64,000 nt of DNA from Actinomycetota bacterium (GCA_020161245.1 JAIUOK010000011.1:1-64000), one strand, 5' to 3'; positions 41,332-51,798 are shown, numbered from the stretch's first letter. Numbers and translations: made by a program. Notes: generated by a model not told the origin, from the sequence alone.

Positions 41332-42579
41332 CTACTCGAGGATCTCCTCGCGCTCGACCGGCACCTCTCCCGTCGCCTTGAGCGCCGACCGCAGGAAGAA
41401 CGGGCCCGTCGCCTCGTTGAGCACCACCGTCGCGATGATGATCGTCGAGAGCTCCGGCCCGTAGGTGGGGAAGTCCGTGGCGATCGTCGTCGCCAGCGCG
41501 AGCGCGATGCCGGCCTGCGGCATGTAGGCGCGCCAGGCCACTTTCCGCACGACCGGCGGCTCCTTGACGACGGCCATGGCTGCGGTCGAGCTGACGAACA
41601 TGCCCACAAGACGCGTGATCCAGAGGACGGCAGCAGCTCCGGCCGCGGCGACGATCGCATCGAGGTGCAGCCCGAGCCCGGTCAAGGTGAAGAAGATGAC
41701 GTAGATGACCGGGGCCATCGCGTTGAGGATCCGCTCGAACCGCTCCGGCCGCTTCGTCCAGTTCGCGACGATCACGCCCGCGATCATCGCGATGAGCAGC
41801 GCATCGATCTCGATGCTGACTCCGAGCTCCTCGGCAGCCCAGTCGCTGAACGCGGGCGCCAGCACCGCGGCGATGGCGGCGACACCGATCGCGATCCCGC
41901 CCACCACGACGTCGGGCCAGCCCCGCTCCATCACGTAGCGCAGGATCACCCCGACGATCCCGCCTCCGAGCAGAGCCAGCACGAGGACCGCGAGCACGCT
42001 GACTACGAGGATGCGGTCGCTCGTGCCGCCCGACACGAGCCCCTCGGCGACGAGGAGCGTCACGGAGAACAGCGACACGACCACGACATCCATGACGACC
42101 GTGGCCCCGAGCACCAGCCGCGTGAACGGACCCTCGGAGGCGCTCTCGCCGATGACGGCGATCGCCTCGGGCGGCGACAGCGCGAGCATGACCGTGCCGG
42201 CGAGCAGCGCCCCGGCCAGGCGGATGCCCGTGTCGAGCTCGGGGGTGAGGACGTAGACCACCGTGCCGACCATGAGCGGCACGACGATGGTCATCGACAC
42301 GACCTGCGCGGCGATCGGCCGCAGCCGCGGCGCGACCACCTTCCAGATGAGATGGCTGCCGGCGACGAACCCGATGAACGCGAGCATCACGGTCTGGATG
42401 TGCGGGAACGCCAGGCGGGCGCCGTCCTCGGCATCGGCGTACACCGCGCCCGCGACCGCCCCGACGGCGAGATAGACGGGCAGCCTGGGGATCCTGGCGC
42501 GCGCGGCGAGCTCGCCGACACCCCAGGCGATCGCGCAGATGATCGTGAGCGCGACGTAGTGCTCGAGCTTCAAGCCCAT
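41332..42579 (-). CDS. CPA2-type cation/proton antiporter
   Basis: The 415-residue integral membrane protein has about 12-13 helices and belongs to the Na+(K+)/H+ exchanger superfamily. It includes PRLPVYLAVGAVAGA, FIGFVAGSHL and ALSPPEAIAVIGESASEGP. There is no C-terminal TrkA-N or RCK domain, so it is the transport core alone. GGAGG precedes ATG 42579. Its stop lies three bases from the convergent ohrR end. Ion specificity cannot be read from sequence. Confidence 0.85.
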   Translation of the reverse strand: MGLKLEHYVALTIICAIAWGVGELAARARIPRLPVYLAVGAVAGAVYADAEDGARLAFPHIQTVMLAFIGFVAGSHLIWKVVAPRLRPIAAQVVSMTIVVPLMVGTVVYVLTPELDTGIRLAGALLAGTVMLALSPPEAIAVIGESASEGPFTRLVLGATVVMDVVVVSLFSVTLLVAEGLVSGGTSDRILVVSVLAVLVLALLGGGIVGVILRYVMERGWPDVVVGGIAIGVAAIAAVLAPAFSDWAAEELGVSIEIDALLIAMIAGVIVANWTKRPERFERILNAMAPVIYVIFFTLTGLGLHLDAIVAAAGAAAVLWITRLVGMFVSSTAAMAVVKEPPVVRKVAWRAYMPQAGIALALATTIATDFPTYGPELSTIIIATVVLNEATGPFFLRSALKATGEVPVEREEILE

Positions 42580-42726
42580 CCCCGACCTCCGGGTCGGCAG
42601 CCTACGGCCCTGCCGGACGCCGTCGTCCGGGTATCCGTCGAGGACGGCGCGCCGGGCGCGCGGGGCGCATGGACGCTGCCGACGAGGGGTAGGAGGACCG
42701 CCGGAGGGGCGAGGACGGAGGCGGCG

Positions 42727-43785
42727 GTGCGCATCGCGATGGTGGCACCGCCCTGGTACGAGGTCCCGCCGCGCGCCTACGGCGGGATCGAGTCGCTCGT
42801 CGCCGGGCTCGTCGACGGCCTGGTCGACGAGGGTCACGAGGTGCTCCTGGTGTCGGCGGGTGCGTCGCGCACCCGGGCGCAGCACGTCGTCGCGACCTCG
42901 CCGGGGGCTGCTGAGCTGATGCTCGGCGACGAGACCACGTCGTTGTCGCACGGTCTGGCGGCGGAGGACGCGGTGCGCGACTTCGCGCCCGACGTCGTCC
43001 ACGACCACACGCTGCCCGGCCTGCTGCTCGCCGAGCACCGCGCCTGCCCCACGGTCGCGACGGTGCATGGCCGGGTGACAGGTCCCTACGGCGCGCTCGT
43101 GGCGGGCGCGCGCGGCGTGCATCGCGTGGCCATCTCGAGGTCGCAGCGGCGGTCGGCCCCGCAGGTGCCCTGGCGCGCCACGGTCCGCAACGGGATCGCC
43201 GTCGGCGGTCTGCCGTTCCGCGCGCGCAAGGACGACTACCTCCTGTTCCTCGGGCGCATGTGCCGCGACAAGGGCGTGGTGGAGGCCATCGACGTCGCCG
43301 AGCGCAGCGGCGCGCGCCTGCTCATCGCAGCTCGCATGCACGGCGACCAGGAAGAGGAGTTCTTCCGCGAGCAGGTGCGTCCCCGCCTGGGTCCCCGCAT
43401 CGAGCATCTCGGCGAGGTGGGCGGCCCGGAGCGCCTCGAGCTGCTCGCACGGGCGCGCGCGCTGCTGTTCCCGCTGCAGTGGGAGGAGCCCTTCGGCCTG
43501 GTCGTTGCCGAGGCCCAGGCGTGCGGCACACCCGTCCTCTCGCTGCGCAGGGGTGCCATCCCGGAGATCGTGCGCGAGGGCACGACGGCGCTGCTGGCCG
43601 ACCATCACTTGGAGCTCGTCGACCTCCTGCCCGCCGTCGACGCGCTCTCACCGGTCGACTGCCGTGCCTTCGCCGCAGCGGAGCTCGACATCGCGGGCTC
43701 CGTGGCCGGCTACGGGCTCGTCTACGAGGACGTCGTCCGCCGCGCGACGTCGCTCCCGGCATCGCCGATCGCGTCCGGCAGCTAG
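42727..43785 (+). CDS. GT4-family glycosyltransferase
   Basis: The 352-residue GT-B protein has the N-terminal glycine-rich loop APPWYEVPPRAYGGIESLVA, a mid-chain FLGRMCRDKGVVEAI region and the C-terminal donor-site motif LFPLQWEEPFGLVVAEAQAC, with the EX7E pair typical of family 4. It probably uses a nucleotide sugar, but product and acceptor are unknown. The GTG start is 42727. It converges with a glycogen-debranching-type gene, so a polysaccharide role is possible. Confidence 0.88.
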   Translation: MRIAMVAPPWYEVPPRAYGGIESLVAGLVDGLVDEGHEVLLVSAGASRTRAQHVVATSPGAAELMLGDETTSLSHGLAAEDAVRDFAPDVVHDHTLPGLLLAEHRACPTVATVHGRVTGPYGALVAGARGVHRVAISRSQRRSAPQVPWRATVRNGIAVGGLPFRARKDDYLLFLGRMCRDKGVVEAIDVAERSGARLLIAARMHGDQEEEFFREQVRPRLGPRIEHLGEVGGPERLELLARARALLFPLQWEEPFGLVVAEAQACGTPVLSLRRGAIPEIVREGTTALLADHHLELVDLLPAVDALSPVDCRAFAAAELDIAGSVAGYGLVYEDVVRRATSLPASPIASGS

Positions 43786-43795
43786 CTGATCCGGC

Positions 43796-45910
43796 TCAGC
43801 GGAACCGAGGGCCGCGCACCACCTCGAAGTCCTCGGGGACGCCGTCGACGAGCGGGCCGTCGTGGCCCACCCGCACCACCAGCCGGCGCAGAGGACCGTC
43901 GGACAGCCCGTGCAGGGTGAGCGGCAGCCAGTCATCGGGCAGGTGCGGGTCGATCAGGAGCCGGCGGCCGGGGATGTCCGGCTCGATGCCGAGCACCGTG
44001 CGGAGCACGAGCAGGGGCGAGGCCGCCGCCCACGCCTGCGGCGAGCAGGCGGTCGGGAACCGCACCGGCTCCTCCCCGCCGATGGCGTCGCTGACCTCGA
44101 AGCCGGCCATCAGCTCGGGCAGCGAGCCGTCGAAGTGGTCGGCGGAGCGCACCAGGCCGGCGCAGAGCTCGCGGCCGAGCCGGCCGAGCCCGTAGCGCGA
44201 GAGGCCCCAGGCCACGAGCGCCGTGTCGTGCGGCCACACGCTGCCGGTGTGGTAGCCGAGCGGGTCGTACGCCGGGTTGTCGGCCGACAGCGTGCGCAGG
44301 CCCCAATGGGTGCGCATGGGGCGGCCCAGCAGGGTGGCGCCGAGCCGGTGGGCCCGCTGCGGCAGCGCGCACCCGGTCCAGAGCATGTGCCCGGCGTTCG
44401 ACGAGGACGTCGGCAGCGCCGCGCCGTCTGGCCCGAGGGCGAGGGCGTACGAGCCCAGGCGAGCGAGCCAGAAGCGCTCGTCGATGCGGCGCTGCAGGTC
44501 CGACGCGCGTGCGTCGAGCTCCGCGCCGTCGCCCTCCCCGAGGGTGCGCGCCAGCTCGGCCCGCGCGCGCAGGGCGGCGTACCAGTAGGCCTGCACCTCC
44601 ACGAGCCGCACCGGCGGCTCGACCACGTCGCCGTCGGCGTCGACGATGGCGTTCCACGAGTCCTTCCACCCCTGGTTGAGCAGGCCGTGGTCGCTGCGGC
44701 GGACCGACTCCACGAGCCCGTCGCCGTCGATGTCGCCGTAGGTGTCGAGCCAGTCGAGGCACGCGTCGGCCGCCGGCACGAGAGGTGCCGCGAGCAGCGG
44801 GTCGAGGCCGCAGCGCACCAGCTCGCCGAGCAGCACGACGAACAGCGGCGTGGAGTCGGTGCTGCCGAAGTAGGTGCCGCGATCGCCCTCGAACAGCGAG
44901 GTGCCGGTGGTCATCCGCGTCTCGTGCAGGATGCGGCCGGGCTCCTCCTCGCTGAGCGGGTCGACCGTGCGTCCCTGACGCGCCGCCAGCGACCGCAGCA
45001 CGTCGAGGCCGACGCGCTGGTCCCACACCGCGCACATCAGCGCGGTGAGCAGCGCGTCGCGCCCGAACAGGGTCATGAACCACGGAGCGCCCGCAGCGAC
45101 GGTGCTGCCGCCCGTCTCCTCGTCGTGGACGCGTAGCGCGTCGAGGTCGTCCGCGCCCGTGCGGAGGGCTGCCCGGAGCGCCTCGTGCCGGGTCGACACG
45201 CGCGGACGCCGCAGAGGGCGCGCGTGAGCGCTCACCTCGTCTCCGAGCTGGTCGCCCTCGACGTGGGCGGTGACGACGATGGTGCGTTCGTAGGTCGAGC
45301 GGGGCCGCAGCACCACCTCGTCGAGGAAGCCGGAGGGTACGGCGTCGACGGGGTCGTTCCCGAGGTCGAGGACCGTCGTCGTCCCGGAGCCGCGGATCAG
45401 CAGGCGCCGTCCCACGAGCTCGGCCTCGTGATGCGTGAGGCCCGCCGCCCGGCCCTCCTTCACGGCGAAGATGTCGGCGAAGTCCGCCGCTGCGAGCAGC
45501 GAGAGCCGCACCGTGCGCTGCAGCCGCGAGCCGTTGCGCAGGACCAGCCGCACGGCCAGCTCGCCGGGCCCCACCTCCAGGTGCGTCGAGACCAGCAGCG
45601 GTGCTGTGCCCGGGGGCTCTGCCGGATCCACCGCACGTCTGAGCACCTCGGCGCCGCTCTCGCCATCACCGCGCGTCCGCAGCACGTCGACCTGCCAGCC
45701 GTCCAGCCCGACGACCAGCCGCGAGAGCACCCGCCGGTCGGCCACGAACAGACCGTCGGGCTCGGCCACCAGCTCTCCCGCGGCGTCGCACAGGACGAAC
45801 GTCGACCCTCGGAACACGGTCAGACCGGCCTGGTGCCGCACGGGCTCGGCCTGCTGCCAGGTGCTCCCCTCCACGTCCTGCATCCCGCCGCGATCCCCCG
45901 GCGCGGCCAT
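43796..45910 (-). CDS. Glycogen-debranching-type amylo-alpha-1,6-glucosidase
   Basis: The protein of about 704 residues has an N-terminal beta-rich GDE_N-type domain (about 40-230) and a C-terminal (alpha/alpha)6 glucosidase barrel with GAPWFMTLFGRDALLTALMC, RILHETRMTTGTSLFEGDRG, and HTGSVWPHDTALVAWGLSRY. Actinobacterial members are often annotated as debranching enzymes, though some act on other glucans or trehalose-like substrates. ATG 45910 gives the longest reasonable start; ATG 45883 (MQDVEG) is an alternative and neither has a good ribosome site. It is divergent from the two-component regulator. Confidence 0.85.
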   Translation of the reverse strand: MAAPGDRGGMQDVEGSTWQQAEPVRHQAGLTVFRGSTFVLCDAAGELVAEPDGLFVADRRVLSRLVVGLDGWQVDVLRTRGDGESGAEVLRRAVDPAEPPGTAPLLVSTHLEVGPGELAVRLVLRNGSRLQRTVRLSLLAAADFADIFAVKEGRAAGLTHHEAELVGRRLLIRGSGTTTVLDLGNDPVDAVPSGFLDEVVLRPRSTYERTIVVTAHVEGDQLGDEVSAHARPLRRPRVSTRHEALRAALRTGADDLDALRVHDEETGGSTVAAGAPWFMTLFGRDALLTALMCAVWDQRVGLDVLRSLAARQGRTVDPLSEEEPGRILHETRMTTGTSLFEGDRGTYFGSTDSTPLFVVLLGELVRCGLDPLLAAPLVPAADACLDWLDTYGDIDGDGLVESVRRSDHGLLNQGWKDSWNAIVDADGDVVEPPVRLVEVQAYWYAALRARAELARTLGEGDGAELDARASDLQRRIDERFWLARLGSYALALGPDGAALPTSSSNAGHMLWTGCALPQRAHRLGATLLGRPMRTHWGLRTLSADNPAYDPLGYHTGSVWPHDTALVAWGLSRYGLGRLGRELCAGLVRSADHFDGSLPELMAGFEVSDAIGGEEPVRFPTACSPQAWAAASPLLVLRTVLGIEPDIPGRRLLIDPHLPDDWLPLTLHGLSDGPLRRLVVRVGHDGPLVDGVPEDFEVVRGPRFR

Positions 45911-46008
45911 GGCGAAACCCGCGGCGGACGGTCGCAGTTGCGTCGCAATCCGGGGGGCGGCCAGGCCGCTGGGGAGGCGCACCCGCCGCGGGCGGGTTGA
46001 ATGGGGTC

Positions 46009-46686
<678 letters not shown>

Positions 46687-46687
46687 C

Positions 46688-48019
46688 GTGCTCGGCCTCA
46701 AGAGCCGGGTGATCCTGGCCTTCGGGGTGCTGTCGCTCGCGGTCGCCCTCCTCGTCTCGATCAGCGCGTTCATGTTCGCGCGCAACTACCTCGTGACACA
46801 GCGCGAGTCCGCCGGTGTCACGCGCGCCCTGCTCGATGCACGGGCGGTGTCCGCCGCCATCGAGTCGGGCGTCGAGCCCGGCGAGGCCCTCGCCACCGTG
46901 CCCGCGATCGGCGGTGCGCAGGCTCTCGCCCGCGTGGACGGCGTCTGGTACACCCGCGGCGTCGGCGTCAGCCCGCCGGACCTGCCGCCGGCGCTGATCT
47001 CGCTCGCCGAGGAGCAGGGCGCCGCGCGCCAGAGCTTCGAGGTCTCCGGCCAGCCCTTCTTCGCCGTCGCGGTGGCCGACGGCGGCGACCTCTACCTCGA
47101 GCTGCTGCCCATGGGCGACCTCGATCGGGCGCTGCGCACGGCCGGCTGGTTCATCGCCGGCATCTCGCTCGTGTCGCTCGCGCTCGGCGCGGTGCTCGGC
47201 TCGTGGGCGGCGAGCCGCTTGCTGCGGCCGGTGCAGTCGCTCAGCGACGGCGCAGTGCGGCTCGCGGAGGGTGATCTCGCGGTGCGGCTCGAGCCCACCG
47301 AGGACCCCGACCTCGCACCGATCACCTCGGCGTTCAACGAGATGGCCGACGCCGTCGAGCGGCGGATCGCGCGCGAGCGCCGGTTCGTCGCCAACGTCAG
47401 CCACGAGCTGCGCTCCCCCGTCACCGCGATCGCCGGCACGGCCGAGCTGCTCGACAACCACCGGGAGGCGCTCCCGCCGCGCGACGCCGAGCTCGTCGCC
47501 AGCCTCGTGACCCGGTCGCGCCGCCTCTCGCGCACGCTGGTCGACCTCATGGAGATCGGCAGCGAGGACTCCCACCAGCCGCTGCAGGTGGAGGCCGTCG
47601 AGATCTCCTCGATCGTCTTGGGGCTCATGGCCGACCGCGGGCTCGGCGAGGAGCTGCTGCACGGCGACCGGCCGGTGGTGCGCACGGATGCCCGGCGAGT
47701 CGAGCGCGTCCTGGCCAACCTCCTCGACAACGCCTCGACCCACGGCCGGGGCGTCGTCGGCGTCGTCATCGAGCGCGAGGCCGAGCACGTTCTCGTGCAC
47801 GTCGACGACGCCGGTCCCGGCCTGCCCGAGGAGGGCGCCGACCAGCTCTTCGAGCCGTTCTCGCGCGGCAGCAGCAGGGCCTCCGACGACGGTGCCGGCC
47901 TCGGTCTCGCTATCGCACGGGAGGCCGCGACGGCGCTCGGCGGGCAGGTGCTCGCCGACCGGTCGTCGCGCGGCGGCGCACGCATGACGCTGCGCATCCC
48001 GGCAGAGGTGGCGCCGTGA
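46688..48019 (+). CDS. Membrane sensor histidine kinase
   Basis: The 443-residue kinase has two membrane helices (about 8-30 and 152-175) flanking an extracytoplasmic sensor of about 120 residues, then a HAMP linker (about 176-228). Its HisKA site has His239 (NVSHELRSPV) and the ATPase domain has N-box NLLDNASTHG, DDAGPGLP and GAGLGLAI motifs. It partners the upstream response regulator. Its end overlaps the lipoprotein gene in GTGA, an arrangement like MtrAB-LpqB though with a much smaller lipoprotein. Confidence 0.95.
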   Translation: MLGLKSRVILAFGVLSLAVALLVSISAFMFARNYLVTQRESAGVTRALLDARAVSAAIESGVEPGEALATVPAIGGAQALARVDGVWYTRGVGVSPPDLPPALISLAEEQGAARQSFEVSGQPFFAVAVADGGDLYLELLPMGDLDRALRTAGWFIAGISLVSLALGAVLGSWAASRLLRPVQSLSDGAVRLAEGDLAVRLEPTEDPDLAPITSAFNEMADAVERRIARERRFVANVSHELRSPVTAIAGTAELLDNHREALPPRDAELVASLVTRSRRLSRTLVDLMEIGSEDSHQPLQVEAVEISSIVLGLMADRGLGEELLHGDRPVVRTDARRVERVLANLLDNASTHGRGVVGVVIEREAEHVLVHVDDAGPGLPEEGADQLFEPFSRGSSRASDDGAGLGLAIAREAATALGGQVLADRSSRGGARMTLRIPAEVAP

Positions 48020-48597
48020 CCCGCCTGCGCCGCACGACTTCGGCGGTCCTCGTCGCGGCGGCGGCGAGCCTCCTCGCCTCGTGCGGCGTCCCGCTGGGCG
48101 ACGAGCCCGAGCCGGTCGCCGGCGTCACGCGCCCGACGTCGGCGTCGCCGAGCCCGTCGGCCAGCACCGCACCGTCCGGGCAGGCCACCCTCTGGCTCGT
48201 CGACGGTCCTCGGCTCGTGCCGCGCGACGCCGCGGCGTCCACGCCGGTGACCACGGCGTCGAGCGTCGCGCTCCTCGGCGTCGCGCCCCCGGCGGACAGC
48301 GGGCTGCGCACGCTCATCGCCGACCCCGTCACCGGGCAGCCGCTGGCCGTGGTGATGACCGACGACGCAGGGAACGGGCGCACCGAGCAGCGGGTCGCAC
48401 TCGCACCGACGTTCGTCGAGCTCGCGGCCGAGGACCAGGTGCTGCTCATCGGCCAGGTGGTGCTGACCATGACCGAGATCGACCGGGCGCCGATCCTGTT
48501 CGTCGGACCGGACGGCGAGCCGCTCTCCGTGCCCCTCCCCGACGGCCGCCTCCGCGACGGCAGCGTGACCCGCGGCGACTACCTCTCCCTCACCTAG
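48016..48597 (+). CDS. Lipoprotein of the two-component operon (GerMN-like)
   Basis: The 193-residue protein has a signal peptide with lipobox LLASC at about 19-23, a Thr/Ser/Pro linker (about 38-58) and a beta-rich domain from about residue 60 (ATLWLVDGPRLVPRDA onward). That domain resembles the GerMN module of LpqB-type proteins. Such lipoproteins can modulate the cognate kinase. GTG 48016 overlaps the kinase stop. It ends 19 nt before the convergent SDR gene. Confidence 0.75.
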   Translation: MTRLRRTTSAVLVAAAASLLASCGVPLGDEPEPVAGVTRPTSASPSPSASTAPSGQATLWLVDGPRLVPRDAAASTPVTTASSVALLGVAPPADSGLRTLIADPVTGQPLAVVMTDDAGNGRTEQRVALAPTFVELAAEDQVLLIGQVVLTMTEIDRAPILFVGPDGEPLSVPLPDGRLRDGSVTRGDYLSLT

Positions 48598-48616
48598 CTG
48601 CTCGGCAGGGCCGGCG

Positions 48617-49423
48617 TCAGCCGAGGAGCTTCTTCATCTGGTCGGCGACGGCGGTGATGGCCTTGCGGGGCGCCACGCGCGACATGCGGTCGAGCATCCG
48701 GGCGTCGTTGCCGATGAGCACCCGGAAGGTGCCGTTCGCCACGGCGTCGACGATCTGCCGGGCCGCGACGTCGACCGCGGTCACCTTGGGCGCCTTGCCC
48801 TCGGTGGCTGCGGCCATCGCCGAGATATCCACGCCGGAGTTGCCCGCGATGTTGGTGCCGATGCCGCCGGGGAACACCTCGGTGACGGCGACGCGCGTGC
48901 CCTGCAGCTCGGCGTAGAGCGTCTCGGTGAGCAGCTTCACGGCCGCCTTGCTCGCGCCGTACGCGCCCTGGCCGGGCACCGGCACGAGGCCGCCCATGCT
49001 CGAGACGTTGAGCAGCGACGCCTCGGGCCGCTCCTTGAGCAGCGGCAGGAACGCCTTGACGGTGTAGAGCGTGCCCCAGAAGTTCACGCCCATCACCCGC
49101 TCGATCTCCTCGATCGAGAGCTCCTCGACGTGGACGAAGCGCTGGATGATGCCGGCGACGTTGAGCAGGCCGTCGACCTGGCCGTGCGCGGCGATCACGG
49201 CGTCGGGCAGCGCCTCGACGGCGGCGCGGTCGGATACCGACAGCACGTGCGTGGTCAGCCGCGGGGCGGCCGACCCGGCGAGCCGCACGGTCTCGGCGAG
49301 GCCCTCCTCCGAGAGGTCGACGGCGGCGACACTGGCCCCGCGGCCGAGCAGCTGGAGGGTCACCTCGCGGCCCATGCCGTTGCCGGCACCGGTGACGACG
49401 AAGACGTTGCCGGGGATGCGCAT
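48617..49423 (-). CDS. Short-chain dehydrogenase/reductase
   Basis: The 268-residue classical SDR has the NAD(P) site TGAGNGMG at 11-18, the LLNVAGI structural motif, active-site Ser near 141 in NVSSMGG, and Tyr155/Lys159 in YGASK. AGGAG precedes ATG 49423. An 11-bp inverted repeat lies just upstream and is a likely repressor site. Together with the next gene, a fatty-acyl desaturase, a lipid-related substrate is plausible but unproven. Confidence 0.9.
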   Translation of the reverse strand: MRIPGNVFVVTGAGNGMGREVTLQLLGRGASVAAVDLSEEGLAETVRLAGSAAPRLTTHVLSVSDRAAVEALPDAVIAAHGQVDGLLNVAGIIQRFVHVEELSIEEIERVMGVNFWGTLYTVKAFLPLLKERPEASLLNVSSMGGLVPVPGQGAYGASKAAVKLLTETLYAELQGTRVAVTEVFPGGIGTNIAGNSGVDISAMAAATEGKAPKVTAVDVAARQIVDAVANGTFRVLIGNDARMLDRMSRVAPRKAITAVADQMKKLLG

Positions 49424-49439
49424 GACGGGCTCCTGGGGC

Positions 49440-49467
49440 CTGTACCGGACGCTGTTGTCCGGTACAG
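49440..49467 (-). promoter_or_regulatory. 28-bp inverted repeat, likely TetR-type operator
   Basis: CTGTACCGGAC and GTCCGGTACAG are perfect reverse complements around a 6-nt spacer. The repeat sits 17 bases upstream of the SDR start. Its size and symmetry suit a TetR-family dimer-pair site better than a terminator, though it could also end the upstream desaturase transcript. Confidence 0.6.
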
Positions 49468-49512
49468 CCGACGGTAACCCCTGCCCGCGCCGCAGTCGAG
49501 GCGCGGCCGCGG

Positions 49513-50652
49513 TCAGGCGGCGACGGGCTTGCGCTGCTCGAGCTCGTCGAGCTCGCGCAGGTAGGACTGGTCGGTCGACGGCACCGAGAGCCGGATGATC
49601 TTCGCCCACGCCGAGGCGACCTGGTGCGGCATCGAGCCGGTGACGTAGGTCAGCCCGTACTTCTCGAACAGCGCCTGCACCTTCGGCGCGACCTCCTGGT
49701 AGCGGTTGGAGGGCAGGTCCGGGAAGAGGTGGTGCTCGATCTGGTAGCTGAGGTTGCCGGTCATGATGTGCAGCAGCGGGCCGCCGGAGATGTTGGCCGA
49801 GCCGAGCATCTGGCGCAGGTACCACTCGCCGCGGGTCTCGCCCTCGATCGACTGCTTGGTGAAGGTCTCGACGCCCTTCGGGAAGTGCCCGCACATGATC
49901 ACCGAGTGCGTCCAGATGTTGCGCACGACGTTGGCGGTGACGTTCGCGGCCAGCGTCGGGATGGCCGACGGCCCGGACAGCAGCGGGTGGACGACGTAGT
50001 CGCGCAGCGCGTTGCGGCGCACCTTGCGCAGCACCTTCTTCACGCCGGAGGAGAACTCCTCCTTGCTCTTGCGGCCCTTGAGGTACTTGCCGATCTCGAG
50101 GTCGTAGACAGCGATGCCGTACTCGAAGACCAGCATGTTGAGGAAGTTGTAGAGCGGCTGCGCGAGCATCGCGCGGCTCCACGGCTGCTCCTCGTCGACG
50201 CGCATGAGGCCGTAGCCGAGGTCGTGGTCCTTGCCGAGCACGTTGGTGTAGGTGTGGTGCAGCTCGTTGTGGGCGTGCTTCCACAGATCGGCCGGGCTGG
50301 CGTTGTCCCACTCCCACGTCGTCGAGTGGATCTTGGGGTCGCGCATCCAGTCCCACTGGCCGTGCATGACGTTGTGGCCGATCTCCATGTTCTCGAGGAT
50401 CTTCGAGATCGACAGGCCGACGGTTCCGGCGATCCACGCCGGCGGGAACATCGAGATCAGCAGCACGGCGCGGCTGCCGAGCTCGAGCGAGCGCTGGATG
50501 GCGATGAGGCGGCGGATGTAGTCGGCGTCGCTCTGGCCCCGGCTCTCGAGCACGTCCTCGCGGATCGCATCGAGCTCGCGGCCGATGGCCTCGATGTCCT
50601 CGGGGGTGAGGTGGGCGATCGGGCTGACGTCCTTGTGCTGAAGGGCGGTCAT
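49513..50652 (-). CDS. DesA3-like membrane fatty-acyl-CoA desaturase
   Basis: The 379-residue di-iron desaturase has the three histidine boxes: HNVMH (93-97), HNELHH (128-133) and QIEHHLFPDLP (near 320). Hydrophobic pairs of helices lie around 60-90 and 175-195. It resembles the mycobacterial stearoyl-CoA delta-9 desaturase DesA3. The adjacent upstream flavin/ferredoxin gene matches the known electron donor of that system, so both probably form one enzyme pair. The start is ATG 50652. Confidence 0.92.
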   Translation of the reverse strand: MTALQHKDVSPIAHLTPEDIEAIGRELDAIREDVLESRGQSDADYIRRLIAIQRSLELGSRAVLLISMFPPAWIAGTVGLSISKILENMEIGHNVMHGQWDWMRDPKIHSTTWEWDNASPADLWKHAHNELHHTYTNVLGKDHDLGYGLMRVDEEQPWSRAMLAQPLYNFLNMLVFEYGIAVYDLEIGKYLKGRKSKEEFSSGVKKVLRKVRRNALRDYVVHPLLSGPSAIPTLAANVTANVVRNIWTHSVIMCGHFPKGVETFTKQSIEGETRGEWYLRQMLGSANISGGPLLHIMTGNLSYQIEHHLFPDLPSNRYQEVAPKVQALFEKYGLTYVTGSMPHQVASAWAKIIRLSVPSTDQSYLRELDELEQRKPVAA

Positions 50653-50698
50653 GCTGCGGTGTGCTCCAGGTCTCGGTGCGGGTCGTGGGTCGCGGCGC

Positions 50699-51778
50699 TC
50701 AGGCGTCGATGACGCAGGGGCCGGCGGGGGCGTTGATGCAGGTCTGGATGAGGACGCCGTCGCCGGGCGCCGCCACGGTGATCGCGCCGTCGCGGACATC
50801 GCGCACCGCCCCCTCCTCGAGCGGGACGACGCAGCCGTAGCAGATGCCCATCCGGCAGCCCGAGCGCAGGAGCACGCCGGCGTCCTCGCCCTCGACCAGC
50901 AGGGGCCGCGAGCCGTCGGCGTCGACCGTGGCGCCGGTGCGGGCGAAGGTGACCGAGCCGCCCTCGCCGAGCACCGCGGCCACAGGGCGGAAGCGCTCGA
51001 CGTGCAGCCGATGCGACCAGCCGCGGTCCTCGAACAGGCCGACGACGGCGTCGACGAGGCCGTTGGGCCCGCAGGCCCAGGTCTCGCGATCGGCAAGGTC
51101 GGGCACGAGCTGCTCGAGCTCGTCGGTGGTGAGGCGCCCGTCGGCGGCGGTGTGCCGCTCGACGAGCCGGATGCGGCCGTCGGATGCCCAGGCGCGCAGC
51201 TCGCGGCCGAACAGGACGTCGTCGGCGGTGCGTGCGGAGTGCACCACCACGACGTCGTCGAGCCCGGCGAGCGAGGCGCGCAGCATGCCGATGACGGGCG
51301 TGATGCCCGAGCCCGCGGTGACGAACAGCGCGCGCTGGGGCAGTGGCGAGGAGAGGACGAAGTCGCCGTCGGGGCCCTCGAGCTCCACGATGTCGCCGAC
51401 CTCCGCCGCCCGGACCAGGTGGGTGCTCACCGCGCCGTCCGGCACGACCGAGACGGTCACGGTGATGGAGCCGTCGGGCCGCACCGGCGAGGTGAGGGAG
51501 TAGGAGCGCCAGAGCCGGACGCCGTCGACGTCGACTCCGAGGCGCACGTTCTGGCCGGGCGCGTGGGCGGTCCAGCCCGCCGACGGGCGCAGCACCAGGG
51601 TGGCGCTCGACGACGTCTCCGGCACGACGGCCAGCAGCCGGGCCCGGTGGGTGCCGCGGCGCAGCGGCGCCACGAGGTCGAGGTAGTCGTCGGGCAGCAG
51701 CGGGGTGGTGGCTGCCGCGGCGACCCGGACGAGGGCGGCCCGCAGGCCGCCCAGCGACGAGGATGTGGTTCTCCGCAT
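50699..51778 (-). CDS. Ferredoxin-NAD(P)H reductase with 2Fe-2S domain, desaturase partner
   Basis: The 359-residue protein has an FAD-binding barrel with RSYSLTSP, an NAD(P)-binding domain with VTAGSGITPVIGMLR and ACGPNGLVDAV, and a C-terminal plant-type ferredoxin whose ligands lie in CRMGICYGC plus a final Cys in IQTC. It resembles Rv3230c of mycobacteria, which feeds electrons to DesA3. It lies 46 nt upstream of the desaturase on the same strand. The start is ATG 51778. Confidence 0.9.
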   Translation of the reverse strand: MRRTTSSSLGGLRAALVRVAAAATTPLLPDDYLDLVAPLRRGTHRARLLAVVPETSSSATLVLRPSAGWTAHAPGQNVRLGVDVDGVRLWRSYSLTSPVRPDGSITVTVSVVPDGAVSTHLVRAAEVGDIVELEGPDGDFVLSSPLPQRALFVTAGSGITPVIGMLRASLAGLDDVVVVHSARTADDVLFGRELRAWASDGRIRLVERHTAADGRLTTDELEQLVPDLADRETWACGPNGLVDAVVGLFEDRGWSHRLHVERFRPVAAVLGEGGSVTFARTGATVDADGSRPLLVEGEDAGVLLRSGCRMGICYGCVVPLEEGAVRDVRDGAITVAAPGDGVLIQTCINAPAGPCVIDA

Positions 51779-51798
51779 GCAACCAGGATCAGTGCTCC

